DNA from: an uncultured Clostridia bacterium
GTDB taxonomy: Bacteria > Bacillota > Clostridia > UMGS1810
NCBI GenBank assembly: GCA_934500705.1
Contig: CAKSTI010000021.1
Coordinates: forward strand, 1 to 28,559
Direction: 5' to 3'
Length of the DNA stretch: 28,559 bases
The notes beneath the pieces were generated by a model. The model did no database searches, had not been told where the DNA came from, and was given only the letters and a program-made list of their open reading frames with translations. A program made the translations under genes and the position numbers. Numbering within the stretch: position 1 is the stretch's first letter; the number at the start of each line of letters is the position of its first letter. This document shows positions 21,905-28,559 of this stretch, piece by piece.

Positions 21905-23581
21905 ATGAAAATCTATAAAGGAAAGGCAGGCGCACCCGGCATTGCGGCGGCAAAGGTACTGTACTACGGCGCAAAGGCGGGCGAGGGCGAAAAACTCGGC
22001 ATAGACGACGCAGTTGCAAAGGCGCTCGAAAGAGTGGGCGCACTTAAACAAAAGGCACACTCGCAGCTTGGGGGCGACAAGGCTAAAATCTTTGACGCAT
22101 ACGAGATGCTCCTTGCAGACCCGATGCTCCTAAATCCCATTAAAGCGGCGATAGAAAACGGAGCGGAGATTGCGGCGGCAATAGAGAGCACCTGCGGACA
22201 GATGGCTGAAAAACTTTCCAAAATGAAAAACGAATATATGCGCCAGAGGGCGGACGACATAAGGCACGTGGGGTCGATATTAACCGACGCCGCAAACGGC
22301 ACGGACGCAGACTTCACATTCCCGGACGGTGAGGAAAAATACATCATAGCCGCATATGAGCTTACACCTGTTGACACGATGTTATTTGACAGAGAACGCC
22401 TTGCAGGTTTTATTACGGAAACGGGCGGCGCAACGTCGCACACCGTGATTCTTGCAAAGTCTATGGGCATACCGTCGGTGGTCGGCGCAGAGAATTTGAG
22501 CGATGCGGACGGCAGATATGCCTACCTCAACGGCTACGACGGAACGCTCACCTGTGAGCCGGACGGCGAGGAGGAGCAAAGGCTTAAAAAGCTCCTGGAC
22601 GACGAGAGGGAGCTTGCGCAAAGTCTTGATAAAATCAAGAGTGCAGATGCGTACACGGCGGACGGCGAGAGAATAGCCGTGCTTGTAAACATCGGCAAGC
22701 CGTCGGACTTAAAGAATACGGACGGCGTTAAATTTGACGGTGTGGGGCTTTTCCGCTCGGAATTTCTCTACCAGTCATCGGACAAAAAGCCGACGGAGGC
22801 AGAGCAGATTGCCGCATACAAAGAGGTAATCGAAAAGGTTTATCCAAACCCCGTAACCGTTAGAACGCTTGACGTCGGCGGCGACAAGGAGCTTAAATAT
22901 CTGGGAATGAAAAAAGAGGAAAACCCGTTTTTGGGTAACCGTGGAATAAGGCTGTGCCTTGCCAACCCCGATATTTTCTCCGAACAAATCCGCTCGCTGC
23001 TTATTGCAGGCGAGGGAAAGAGCCTTAAAATAATGCTCCCTATGGTAACGTCGGTCAGCGAGATAGACAAGACACGCACCGTGATTGACGGAGTCAAAAA
23101 AAGTCTTGACGAGAGCGGCACGGCGTACTGCACGGACATCAAACTCGGCATTATGATAGAAACGCCGGCGGCGGCAATTATGGCGGAAAAATTTGCAAAG
23201 CACTGCGACTTTTTCAGCATAGGCACAAACGACCTGGTGCAGTACATCACCGCCGCAGACAGAGGCAACTCCGACGTTGAGAATGTATACGACCCGTGCA
23301 ACCCGGCGGTTATGTCGATGATTGCGCACACGATAAGTGCGGCGGACGACGCCGGAATAGACGTAAGCGTCTGCGGAGATTTGGCGGCAAACACCTTCTT
23401 TACGCAGGTGCTCATAGGAATGGGGCTTAAAAAATTCAGCGTTCCGCACCCGCTTGTCGGCAGAGTTAAGCACAAGATACAAAAATGCAATACGCTAAGC
23501 GCAAAACAGCTTGCTAAAAAGGTTCTCGCCGCAGAAACTGCGGACGAAGTGAGAAAGTTATTATCGGAAGGAGAGGTTTAA
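21905..23581 (+). CDS. ptsI: Phosphoenolpyruvate-protein phosphotransferase (PTS enzyme I)
   Basis: This 558-residue cytoplasmic enzyme takes phosphate from PEP onto H179 (GGATSHTVILAKSMGIPSVVG) and hands it to HPr. The C-terminal PEP-binding barrel shows VLVNIG, GVGLFRSEFLYQ, TLDVGGDKEL, GNRGIRLCL, MLPMV, GIMIETPAA, FSIGTNDLVQY and SVCGDLAA, all standard. Length is normal. A GTG nine bases upstream is in frame, but the ATG at 21905 has TGGAGTGA at the right distance and gives the usual N-terminus. As a second gene of a sugar operon it is likely specific to this system. The next gene starts two bases after its stop. Confidence 0.95.
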   Translation: MKIYKGKAGAPGIAAAKVLYYGAKAGEGEKLGIDDAVAKALERVGALKQKAHSQLGGDKAKIFDAYEMLLADPMLLNPIKAAIENGAEIAAAIESTCGQMAEKLSKMKNEYMRQRADDIRHVGSILTDAANGTDADFTFPDGEEKYIIAAYELTPVDTMLFDRERLAGFITETGGATSHTVILAKSMGIPSVVGAENLSDADGRYAYLNGYDGTLTCEPDGEEEQRLKKLLDDERELAQSLDKIKSADAYTADGERIAVLVNIGKPSDLKNTDGVKFDGVGLFRSEFLYQSSDKKPTEAEQIAAYKEVIEKVYPNPVTVRTLDVGGDKELKYLGMKKEENPFLGNRGIRLCLANPDIFSEQIRSLLIAGEGKSLKIMLPMVTSVSEIDKTRTVIDGVKKSLDESGTAYCTDIKLGIMIETPAAAIMAEKFAKHCDFFSIGTNDLVQYITAADRGNSDVENVYDPCNPAVMSMIAHTISAADDAGIDVSVCGDLAANTFFTQVLIGMGLKKFSVPHPLVGRVKHKIQKCNTLSAKQLAKKVLAAETADEVRKLLSEGEV

Positions 23582-23583
23582 AA

Positions 23584-24030
23584 ATGGACGCAGCAGAAGT
23601 TTTAAAGAAAGAAAACATCATACTCGGACTTTTTGCCGAGGACAAAGAGGAGGTAATATCACGCCTTTGCAATCTCCTCCTGGAAAACGGCGCACTTACC
23701 GACAAGCAGGCGTTTGAGGACGACGTAAAAATGCGTGAGGCAACGTGCTCTACCGCCATAGGCAACGCCATTGCAATCCCCCACGGTAAGTCGGCGCACG
23801 TAAAGGAAACCACAGCCGCCGTTGCAAGGCTTGCAAACCCGGTCAAGTGGTCGGCAGAGGACGACGAGGTTGTCAGCTTTGTGGTTTTACTTGCGGTAAA
23901 CGAAAACGACAAGGGCACATCACACGTCAGACTGCTCTCGCAGATGGCAAGGAAACTCGCCTCGGAGGAAGCCTGCGCCAAACTTATGAGCGCAGACAGC
24001 AGCGAGGAAATTATAAAAATATTCTCATAA
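23584..24030 (+). CDS. PTS fructose-family enzyme IIA
   Basis: This 148-residue single-domain protein belongs to the fructose/mannitol IIA fold. The phospho-accepting histidine is H67 in NAIAIPHGKS, preceded by CSTAIG. It receives phosphate from HPr and passes it to IIB. Length is typical for a free-standing IIA. It is translated from an ATG 2 bases after the enzyme I stop, behind GGAGAGG, and is followed by IIB after 14 bases. The separate IIA, IIB and IIC polypeptides are arranged in reaction order. Confidence 0.93.
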   Translation: MDAAEVLKKENIILGLFAEDKEEVISRLCNLLLENGALTDKQAFEDDVKMREATCSTAIGNAIAIPHGKSAHVKETTAAVARLANPVKWSAEDDEVVSFVVLLAVNENDKGTSHVRLLSQMARKLASEEACAKLMSADSSEEIIKIFS

Positions 24031-24044
24031 AGGAGGAAGGGAAA

Positions 24045-24350
24045 ATGAAAATTGTAGGAATTGCGGCTTGCACGTCGGGCATCGCCCACACGTACATTGC
24101 CAAAGAAAAGCTCGAAGCGGCGGCAAAGGAACTCGGCCACGAGGTGCACATTGAAACTCAGGGAACAATAGGCACAGAGGACGAGCTCAAAAAAGCCGAC
24201 ATCGAGGCGGCGGACGTAGTAATCATTGCGGCAGACATCAAAGTCGGCGGCAAGGAACGTTTCAAGGGCAAGAGGGTTGTGGAAATACCCACACACATTG
24301 CAATTAAATCACCTAAGGCACTCATTAATAAAATTCAGGAAGAATTATAA
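24045..24350 (+). CDS. PTS fructose-family enzyme IIB
   Basis: This 101-residue protein has the phospho-cysteine C9 in GIAACTSGIAHTYIA and the family motif VEIETQG-like VHIETQGTIGTEDEL. It is the typical IIB-Fru domain. A much longer in-frame opening exists upstream, overlapping the IIA gene, but AAAGGAGGAAGGG lies just before the ATG at 24045, which gives the normal N-terminus MKIVGIAACT. It takes phosphate from IIA and delivers it to the sugar as it crosses IIC. Confidence 0.93.
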   Translation: MKIVGIAACTSGIAHTYIAKEKLEAAAKELGHEVHIETQGTIGTEDELKKADIEAADVVIIAADIKVGGKERFKGKRVVEIPTHIAIKSPKALINKIQEEL

Positions 24351-24365
24351 TAAGGAGGCAAAAAA

Positions 24366-25445
24366 ATGAAAAAGTTACAGCTTAAAAAACACGCATTGAC
24401 GGGTATCTCGTTTATGCTCCCGCTGGTTGTGGCATCGGGACTCCTGATTGCCATAGGCAACATTTTCGGCGGAAACCCCAGCACAATCTCAGACTACAAG
24501 GCAGGCTACAACATCTGGCAGGCGGCAGTTACTCTCGGAGTTTACGGTATGGGACTTCTCCCCGGAGTAATGGGTGCGGCAATAGCGTATTCAATAGCCG
24601 ACCGCCCCGGTATTGCCCCCGGTCTTTTGATGGGTATGATTGCTCAGAATATGGGCGCAGGATTTTTGGGCGGTATGCTCGGAGGATATTTGGCAGGTTA
24701 CTTTGTAGAGTTCCTCAAAAATCACCTTCACGTTCCCAAGTGGGCGCAGGGTCTTATGCCGATGATGATTATTCCCCTTATCTCGTCGGTGGTAATCGGA
24801 CTTATTATGTTCTTTGTAATCGGCGGGCCGATTGCGTGGGCATCGGAGGCGTTGGAGAACTTTCTTGTAAATATGCAGACGGGTTCAAAGGGCGTTTTCG
24901 GAGCGATAATGGGAGCTATGGCGGCATTTGACTTCGGCGGACCGGTGAACAAGGTTGCATCGCTCTTTGCGGACGGACTGCTTATGGACGGCGTTTACGG
25001 CCCGGAGGCTGTTAAGATTTGCGCATCAATGATACCCCCGTTCGGCGTTGCGCTCTCCTGGCTCATAAGGAGAAAGAGATACACCAAGAGCGAAACCGAC
25101 AACATCAAAATTGCTTTCCCGATGGGTATTTGTATGATTACCGAGGGTGTTATTCCGATAGCGGCGGTTGACCCAATCAGAGTTATAGCGTCGTGCTCAA
25201 TCGGTGCGGCTGTGGGCGGTGCGCTCATTATGATACTGGGCGTCGGCTCAATGGTTCCCTCCGGCGGAATGTTCATAGTACCGGCAATGATTAACCCCTG
25301 GGGCTTTATGCTGGCACTTGCGGCAGGAACGGTTGTTACGGCAATTTTGCTTGTGGCTCTCAAAAAGGACGCAAAGGCAGAGGACGCAGTTGTTCTTGAC
25401 GAGGAAGAGGAAGAGCTTGACCTCTCATCTGTTAAAATAAACTAA
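24366..25445 (+). CDS. PTS fructose-family enzyme IIC (membrane permease)
   Basis: This 359-residue membrane protein has eight to ten hydrophobic segments, starting with HALTGISFMLPLVVASGLLIAIG. Family phrases include GIAPGLLMGMIAQNMGAGFLGG, AFDFGGPVNKVA and FPMGICMITEGVIPIA. It forms the sugar channel of the system. The C-terminal 25 residues are very acidic (EDAVVLDEEEEELDLSS), likely cytoplasmic. AAGGAGG precedes the ATG. Fructose is the commonest substrate of the family, but 2-O-alpha-mannosyl-glycerate and other hexoses are also known, so the sugar is open. Confidence 0.92.
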   Translation: MKKLQLKKHALTGISFMLPLVVASGLLIAIGNIFGGNPSTISDYKAGYNIWQAAVTLGVYGMGLLPGVMGAAIAYSIADRPGIAPGLLMGMIAQNMGAGFLGGMLGGYLAGYFVEFLKNHLHVPKWAQGLMPMMIIPLISSVVIGLIMFFVIGGPIAWASEALENFLVNMQTGSKGVFGAIMGAMAAFDFGGPVNKVASLFADGLLMDGVYGPEAVKICASMIPPFGVALSWLIRRKRYTKSETDNIKIAFPMGICMITEGVIPIAAVDPIRVIASCSIGAAVGGALIMILGVGSMVPSGGMFIVPAMINPWGFMLALAAGTVVTAILLVALKKDAKAEDAVVLDEEEEELDLSSVKIN

Positions 25446-25463
25446 CACAGGAGCGTTTTTGAA

Positions 25464-26315
25464 ATGTATACTTCAATGAAAAATATGCTTGACAAGGCTA
25501 ACGCAAACGGCTATGCGGTTATGGCGATAAACTGCTTTAATCTGGAAACCGCACGTGCGGTGATTACGGCGGCAAACGAGGAGAGGGCTCCGATTATAGT
25601 AAATATCTTTGAGGACCACCTCTTAAACCACGCACCGAGCGACATCATAGCGCCTATTGTTAAAAACCTTGCCGAAAAGGCGGACGTGAGCGTTGCTCTC
25701 AACTACGACCACGGCAGTGAGGAAAAGTACCTTATAAAAGCGATAGACGACGGGTTTTCGTCAATAATGGCGGATATGTCACGCTTTGAACTTGATGAAA
25801 ACATCGAGCGCACACGGCGCATAACCGAGTACGCCCACTCCAAAGGCGCAAGCGCCGAGGGCGAGATTGGCAATCTCGGTGCAAGCGAGGGCGGCAACTT
25901 TACCGCCGAGCAGATGTATACCGACCCCAATCAGGCTAAGATGTTCTACGAGCGCACGGGCATTGACGCACTTGCCATATCGATAGGCACGTCGCACGGC
26001 AACTACCCGGACGGAATGGTGCCCAAGTTTGACATAGAGCGTTTAAAGGAAATTAAAAAGCTCACCGGCGCACCGCTTGTACTGCACGGCGGTTCGGGTT
26101 CCGGAGAGGAGAACATCAAAAATGCGGTCAGATACGGCATTAACAAAATAAACGTGGGCTGCGACTTTATGAACGCAAACCGTGACGCTGCGGCGACGCT
26201 TTTGAAGGAAAACGGCGAAATCAACTATTACGACCTTATCCACTCGGTAGAGAATGAAAGCAAAAAACTTGTTAAATACTATATCAACCTGTCAGGCTCA
26301 GCCGGCAGAGAATAA
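25464..26315 (+). CDS. Class II fructose-bisphosphate/ketose aldolase, first copy
   Basis: This 283-residue zinc-dependent aldolase cleaves a ketose phosphate to dihydroxyacetone phosphate and an aldehyde. Zinc and catalytic sites are D82-H83 (NYDHGS), H178 (GTSHG) and H208 (LHGGSGSG), and the phosphate site ends KINVGCDF. It resembles the shorter GatY/KbaY/FbaA-like branch more than the long glycolytic enzyme. The phrase INCFN replaces the usual AFN. It lies 18 bases after IIC, in the same operon. It may act on the bisphosphate or directly on the 1-phosphate made by the PTS; sequence alone does not settle this. Confidence 0.88.
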   Translation: MYTSMKNMLDKANANGYAVMAINCFNLETARAVITAANEERAPIIVNIFEDHLLNHAPSDIIAPIVKNLAEKADVSVALNYDHGSEEKYLIKAIDDGFSSIMADMSRFELDENIERTRRITEYAHSKGASAEGEIGNLGASEGGNFTAEQMYTDPNQAKMFYERTGIDALAISIGTSHGNYPDGMVPKFDIERLKEIKKLTGAPLVLHGGSGSGEENIKNAVRYGINKINVGCDFMNANRDAAATLLKENGEINYYDLIHSVENESKKLVKYYINLSGSAGRE

Positions 26316-26338
26316 AATTTTTAAGGAGATGTTTTATT

Positions 26339-27205
26339 ATGTTAATTAATATGAAGGAAATGCTCGAACAGGCGGACAAAAACGGATTTGCGGTACCGGC
26401 TTTTAACATCGGCAGTGAGGCAATTCTCAAAGGTGTGGTTGAGAGCGCAAACGAAAAGGACGCTCCCGTAATTTTGGCAATCCACCCCACAGAGCTTGAA
26501 TTTTTGGGCGACAGCTTTATAAAGACCTGCATTGAGGAAGCGCAAAATTCAAGAGTGCCGATGGTTATTCACTTAGACCACGGCGGCAAGTTTGAGGAGG
26601 TTCTGCGTGCAATTCGCTGCGGATTTACCTCGGTTATGATTGACGCATCGCACCTTTCCTACGAGGAGAACATTGCAATTACCCAAAAGGTTGTAAGCGT
26701 TGCAAAGCCGCTCGGAGTGTCCGTTGAGGCGGAGCTCGGCACAATCGGCACAACCGGTCAGTCCTACGAGGGCGGCTCGGACGACATCATCTACACCAAT
26801 CCCGAACAGGCAAAGGATTTTATAGAAAAAACGGGCATCGACACCCTCGCCGTTGCAATCGGAACGGCTCACGGCATCTACCCCAAGGACAAAAAGCCGG
26901 AGCTTAAACTCGACCTCTTAAAGACAATCAGGGACACTGTAAACATTCCCCTCGTTCTGCACGGCGGTTCCAGCAACCCCGACAAGGAGATTGCGGAGTC
27001 GGTTAAAATCGGTATTTCCAAAATTAATATTTCCAGCGACATCAAGTTTGCCTTTTACAAAAAGTGCCGTGAAGTTCTCGCCGAGAACCCCGGCTGGATT
27101 GAGCCGAACGCTATCTATCCGCCTTGCATCAAGGCTATGCGTGAAGTCGTTGAATTCAAGATGAACCTGTTCGGCGACATCGGCAAGGCAAACCTTTACA
27201 GATAA
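26339..27205 (+). CDS. Class II fructose-bisphosphate/ketose aldolase, second copy
   Basis: This 288-residue paralogue has the complete class II set: HLDHG with D80-H81, AELGTIG, H178 in GTAHG and H208 in LHGGSS, then KINISSDIKFAFY. It differs widely from the first copy (for example AFN instead of INCFN, and different phosphate-site residues), so this is not a recent duplication. The two may have different substrates or stereo-preference, such as fructose versus tagatose or sorbose phosphates. AAGGAG precedes the ATG. It is the last gene of the PTS operon. Confidence 0.88.
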   Translation: MLINMKEMLEQADKNGFAVPAFNIGSEAILKGVVESANEKDAPVILAIHPTELEFLGDSFIKTCIEEAQNSRVPMVIHLDHGGKFEEVLRAIRCGFTSVMIDASHLSYEENIAITQKVVSVAKPLGVSVEAELGTIGTTGQSYEGGSDDIIYTNPEQAKDFIEKTGIDTLAVAIGTAHGIYPKDKKPELKLDLLKTIRDTVNIPLVLHGGSSNPDKEIAESVKIGISKINISSDIKFAFYKKCREVLAENPGWIEPNAIYPPCIKAMREVVEFKMNLFGDIGKANLYR

Positions 27206-27240
27206 TTACCAAAATCCGATATATTCCTCTGTAACACACC

Positions 27241-27269
27241 TTCACCCCACTGCTCAGCGGTGGGGTGAA
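27241..27269 (+). terminator. Strong hairpin after the PTS/aldolase operon
   Basis: TTCACCCCACTGC pairs with GCGGTGGGGTGAA around TCA (13 pairs, one G-T). There is no clean T run directly behind it, so it may stabilise the mRNA 3' end or act as a weak terminator. Confidence 0.5.
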
Positions 27270-27298
27270 AACTATATAAAAAATTTTCAAAAAAACTA

Positions 27299-27327
27299 TT
27301 GACAAATGTTTTGCGTTGTGATATATT
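27299..27327 (+). promoter_or_regulatory. Sigma-A promoter for the PerR-rubrerythrin pair
   Basis: The -35 TTGACA (27299-27304), a 17-bp spacer and the -10 TATATT (27322-27327). Confidence 0.85.
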
Positions 27328-27331
27328 ATTA

Positions 27332-27346
27332 TTGTAATCATTACAA
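27332..27346. promoter_or_regulatory. PerR/Fur-type box
   Basis: TTGTAAT-C-ATTACAA is a perfect 7-1-7 palindrome close to the PerR consensus TTATAATNATTATAA. It covers the expected transcription start. A weaker half-matching copy, TTGAATTAATTACAA, lies at 27349-27363. It would allow repression of the operon by its own first product. Confidence 0.8.
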
Positions 27347-27376
27347 AATTGAATTAATTACAATTTAGGAGGTTTT

Positions 27377-27784
27377 ATGACCACCGCAGAAATTTTAAAA
27401 ATGAATGGCATCAAACCGTCGGTTATAAGGATCATGGTTTACGAATATCTGAGAGGAACCAAATCCCACCCCACGGCGGACGGAATCTACAACGAGCTGC
27501 ACCCGAAAATGCCCACGCTCTCAAAAACGTCGGTCTACAACACAGTAAAATTGCTGGTAGACGCCGGGCTTTCCAAAAATCTTACGATTGACGGGTCGCA
27601 GACACGCTACGACGCAGACACATCTGTTCACGGTCACTTTTGGTGCAAGAAGTGCCGGAGAGTTTTTGACTTTGACGTGAGCGAAACTCTGGGCGGCGAG
27701 CTTGACGGGTTTGTTGTGGAATTCAAGGAAATTTACTTTGGCGGACTTTGCCGCAGTTGTGCGGCTTACGAAGATAAAAATTAA
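27377..27784 (+). CDS. Fur-family repressor, PerR-like
   Basis: This 135-residue protein has the Fur winged helix (SHPTADGIYNELHPKMPTLSKTSVYNTVKLL, about 30-60) and a C-terminal metal domain. H31, D79, H85, H87 and D98/D100 are candidates for the regulatory metal. C90-x2-C93 and C125-x2-C128 form the structural zinc site, as in PerR. The direct neighbour is a rubrerythrin and a PerR-type box covers the promoter, so peroxide sensing is more likely than iron uptake control. AGGAGG precedes the ATG. The family is sure; the PerR subtype is inferred from motifs and context. Confidence 0.88.
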   Translation: MTTAEILKMNGIKPSVIRIMVYEYLRGTKSHPTADGIYNELHPKMPTLSKTSVYNTVKLLVDAGLSKNLTIDGSQTRYDADTSVHGHFWCKKCRRVFDFDVSETLGGELDGFVVEFKEIYFGGLCRSCAAYEDKN

Positions 27785-27805
27785 TTTAAAAGGAGAGTAT
27801 TTATT

Positions 27806-28348
27806 ATGAAAAAATTTGTTTGTCCTGTTTGCGGTTACGTTCACGAGGGGGATACCGCACCCGAAAAGTGCCCTGTTTGCGGAGTATCCGGCGATAAGTT
27901 CAAGGTTGCCGGCGACGAGAAAGTATGGGCGGCAGAGCACGTTGTAGGCGTTGCAAAAGACGTGTCCGAGGACATTAAGGCAGACCTCAGAGCAAACTTT
28001 GAGGGCGAATGTTCGGAAGTCGGAATGTATCTTGCAATGGCAAGAGTCGCTCACCGTGAGGGCTATCCGGAAATCGGACTCTACTGGGAAAAGGCGGCAT
28101 ACGAGGAGGCGGAGCACGCTGCTAAGTTTGCAGAGCTCCTCGGCGAAGTTGTAACCGACTCAACAAAGAAAAATCTTGAAATGAGGGTTGACGCAGAAAA
28201 CGGCGCAACCGCAGGAAAATTTGACCTTGCAAAGAGAGCAAAAGAGGCAAACCTCGACGCTATTCACGACACGGTGCACGAGATGGCAAGAGACGAGGCA
28301 AGGCACGGCAAGGCTTTTGAGGGACTTTTAAAGAGATATTTTGGTTAA
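27806..28348 (+). CDS. Reverse rubrerythrin (N-terminal rubredoxin domain)
   Basis: This 180-residue protein has a rubredoxin-type iron site first (C6, C9, C22, C25: CPVCGYVHEGD and CPVCG) and a ferritin-like diiron domain after it, with ligands in GECSEVGMYLAMA, YEEAEHAAK and RDEARHGKAF. This order is the reverse of classical rubrerythrin and is known from Clostridium as a fast-responding peroxidase that reduces hydrogen peroxide and oxygen with electrons from NADH via a rubredoxin reductase. AAGGAGAG precedes the ATG. It is 21 bases behind the PerR-like gene and surely shares its promoter. Confidence 0.95.
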   Translation: MKKFVCPVCGYVHEGDTAPEKCPVCGVSGDKFKVAGDEKVWAAEHVVGVAKDVSEDIKADLRANFEGECSEVGMYLAMARVAHREGYPEIGLYWEKAAYEEAEHAAKFAELLGEVVTDSTKKNLEMRVDAENGATAGKFDLAKRAKEANLDAIHDTVHEMARDEARHGKAFEGLLKRYFG

Positions 28349-28381
28349 TCTCAAAACTGCATAACAAAAGCATTTTTAAGG

Positions 28382-28412
28382 GATAGAGCAATTTTTGCTC
28401 TATCTCTTTTTT
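28382..28412 (+). terminator. Intrinsic terminator after the rubrerythrin gene
   Basis: The perfect 10-bp stem GATAGAGCAA / TTGCTCTATC with a three-T loop is followed by TCTTTTTT. Confidence 0.92.
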
Positions 28413-28559
28413 CGTGTGGTTTTTAGCCTTTGATTGTACTTTTTCTTGTACCGCTCCAATTTTGAATAACTTTTTAAATCTAAAATACTGTCATTCTTGT
28501 ACCTTTTAAAAATTGTACCAGTTTTCGTTATTATAACATGGCTATATCATAAAAACAAG
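28413..28559. other. AT-rich right edge with repeated TTGTACC motif
   Basis: No gene is visible. TTGTACC occurs at 28446-28452, 28497-28503 and 28513-28519, with TTGTACT at 28434-28440. On the minus strand TTGTTT near the edge and TATAAT about 17 bp on could be a promoter pointing left. The gene that would explain it is outside the window or absent. Confidence 0.3.

Noticed and set aside
24045..24350. Longer IIB start at 23847
   Set aside because: The extension overlaps the IIA gene in another frame, lacks family similarity, and a strong ribosome site precedes the ATG at 24045.
1..28559. tRNA or rRNA genes, prophage genes, transposase genes
   Set aside because: I saw no tRNA-like cloverleaf with CCA context, no rRNA signature, and no phage or transposase protein motif in any real gene of the window.

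Overview
The window looks like chromosomal DNA from an anaerobic, spore-forming member of the Clostridia (Firmicutes), probably Oscillospiraceae-like. The evidence is a spoVAC-AD-AE operon, a T-box leader, sigma-A promoters of the TTGACA/TATAAT type, AGGAGG ribosome binding sites, a reverse rubrerythrin under a PerR-type box, and short intergenic inverted-repeat elements of a kind common in that group. The species cannot be told from the sequence.

Layout. (1) 1-1920: a compact restriction-modification cassette (MT-A70 adenine methyltransferase, controller protein, MunI-like endonuclease). It is visibly more AT-rich than its surroundings and sits between two identical 31-bp copies of a terminator hairpin. 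(2) 1936-4552, minus strand: one long gene fusing an XRE-type HTH, a cupin and an AMP-forming acyl-CoA ligase, preceded by a complete T-box leader with its own promoter. (3) 4622-8487, plus strand: yebC, murA, a YycJ/WalJ-type metallo-beta-lactamase-fold protein and gpsA. (4) 8488-8825: a promoter, a short terminated transcript without a gene, an intergenic repeat element and the pyrR terminator. (5) 8826-10901, minus strand: uraA-pyrR with an attenuator-like leader. (6) 10998-12972: spoVA operon, headed by a previously easy-to-miss 48-residue membrane protein. (7) 12984-19330: a repeat-dense island around one 1528-residue secreted protein. It holds long inverted repeats that bracket the gene, a 274-bp MITE-like insertion and several copies of an AAGTTAGTTTACTT motif. 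(8) 19553-27205: a PRD/EII-type regulator followed by a self-contained PTS operon (HPr, enzyme I, fructose-type IIA, IIB, IIC) and two class II aldolases. (9) 27299-28412: PerR/Fur-type repressor and reverse rubrerythrin.

How the parts work together. The PTS operon encodes every phosphotransfer step from PEP to sugar and two aldolases, but no 1-phosphofructokinase. The incoming sugar phosphate may therefore be cleaved directly or phosphorylated by a kinase elsewhere. The neighbouring regulator carries IIB- and IIA-like domains and would sense the state of that relay. PyrR and UraA link pyrimidine salvage to its control. The peroxide pair is a typical anaerobe oxygen-defence unit.

The most interesting observations are the T-box on an acyl-CoA ligase/regulator fusion, the inverted-repeat island around the surface protein (including paired compensatory base changes in a hairpin of the repeat), the orphan short transcript at 8539-8625, and the terminator duplication around the restriction cassette.
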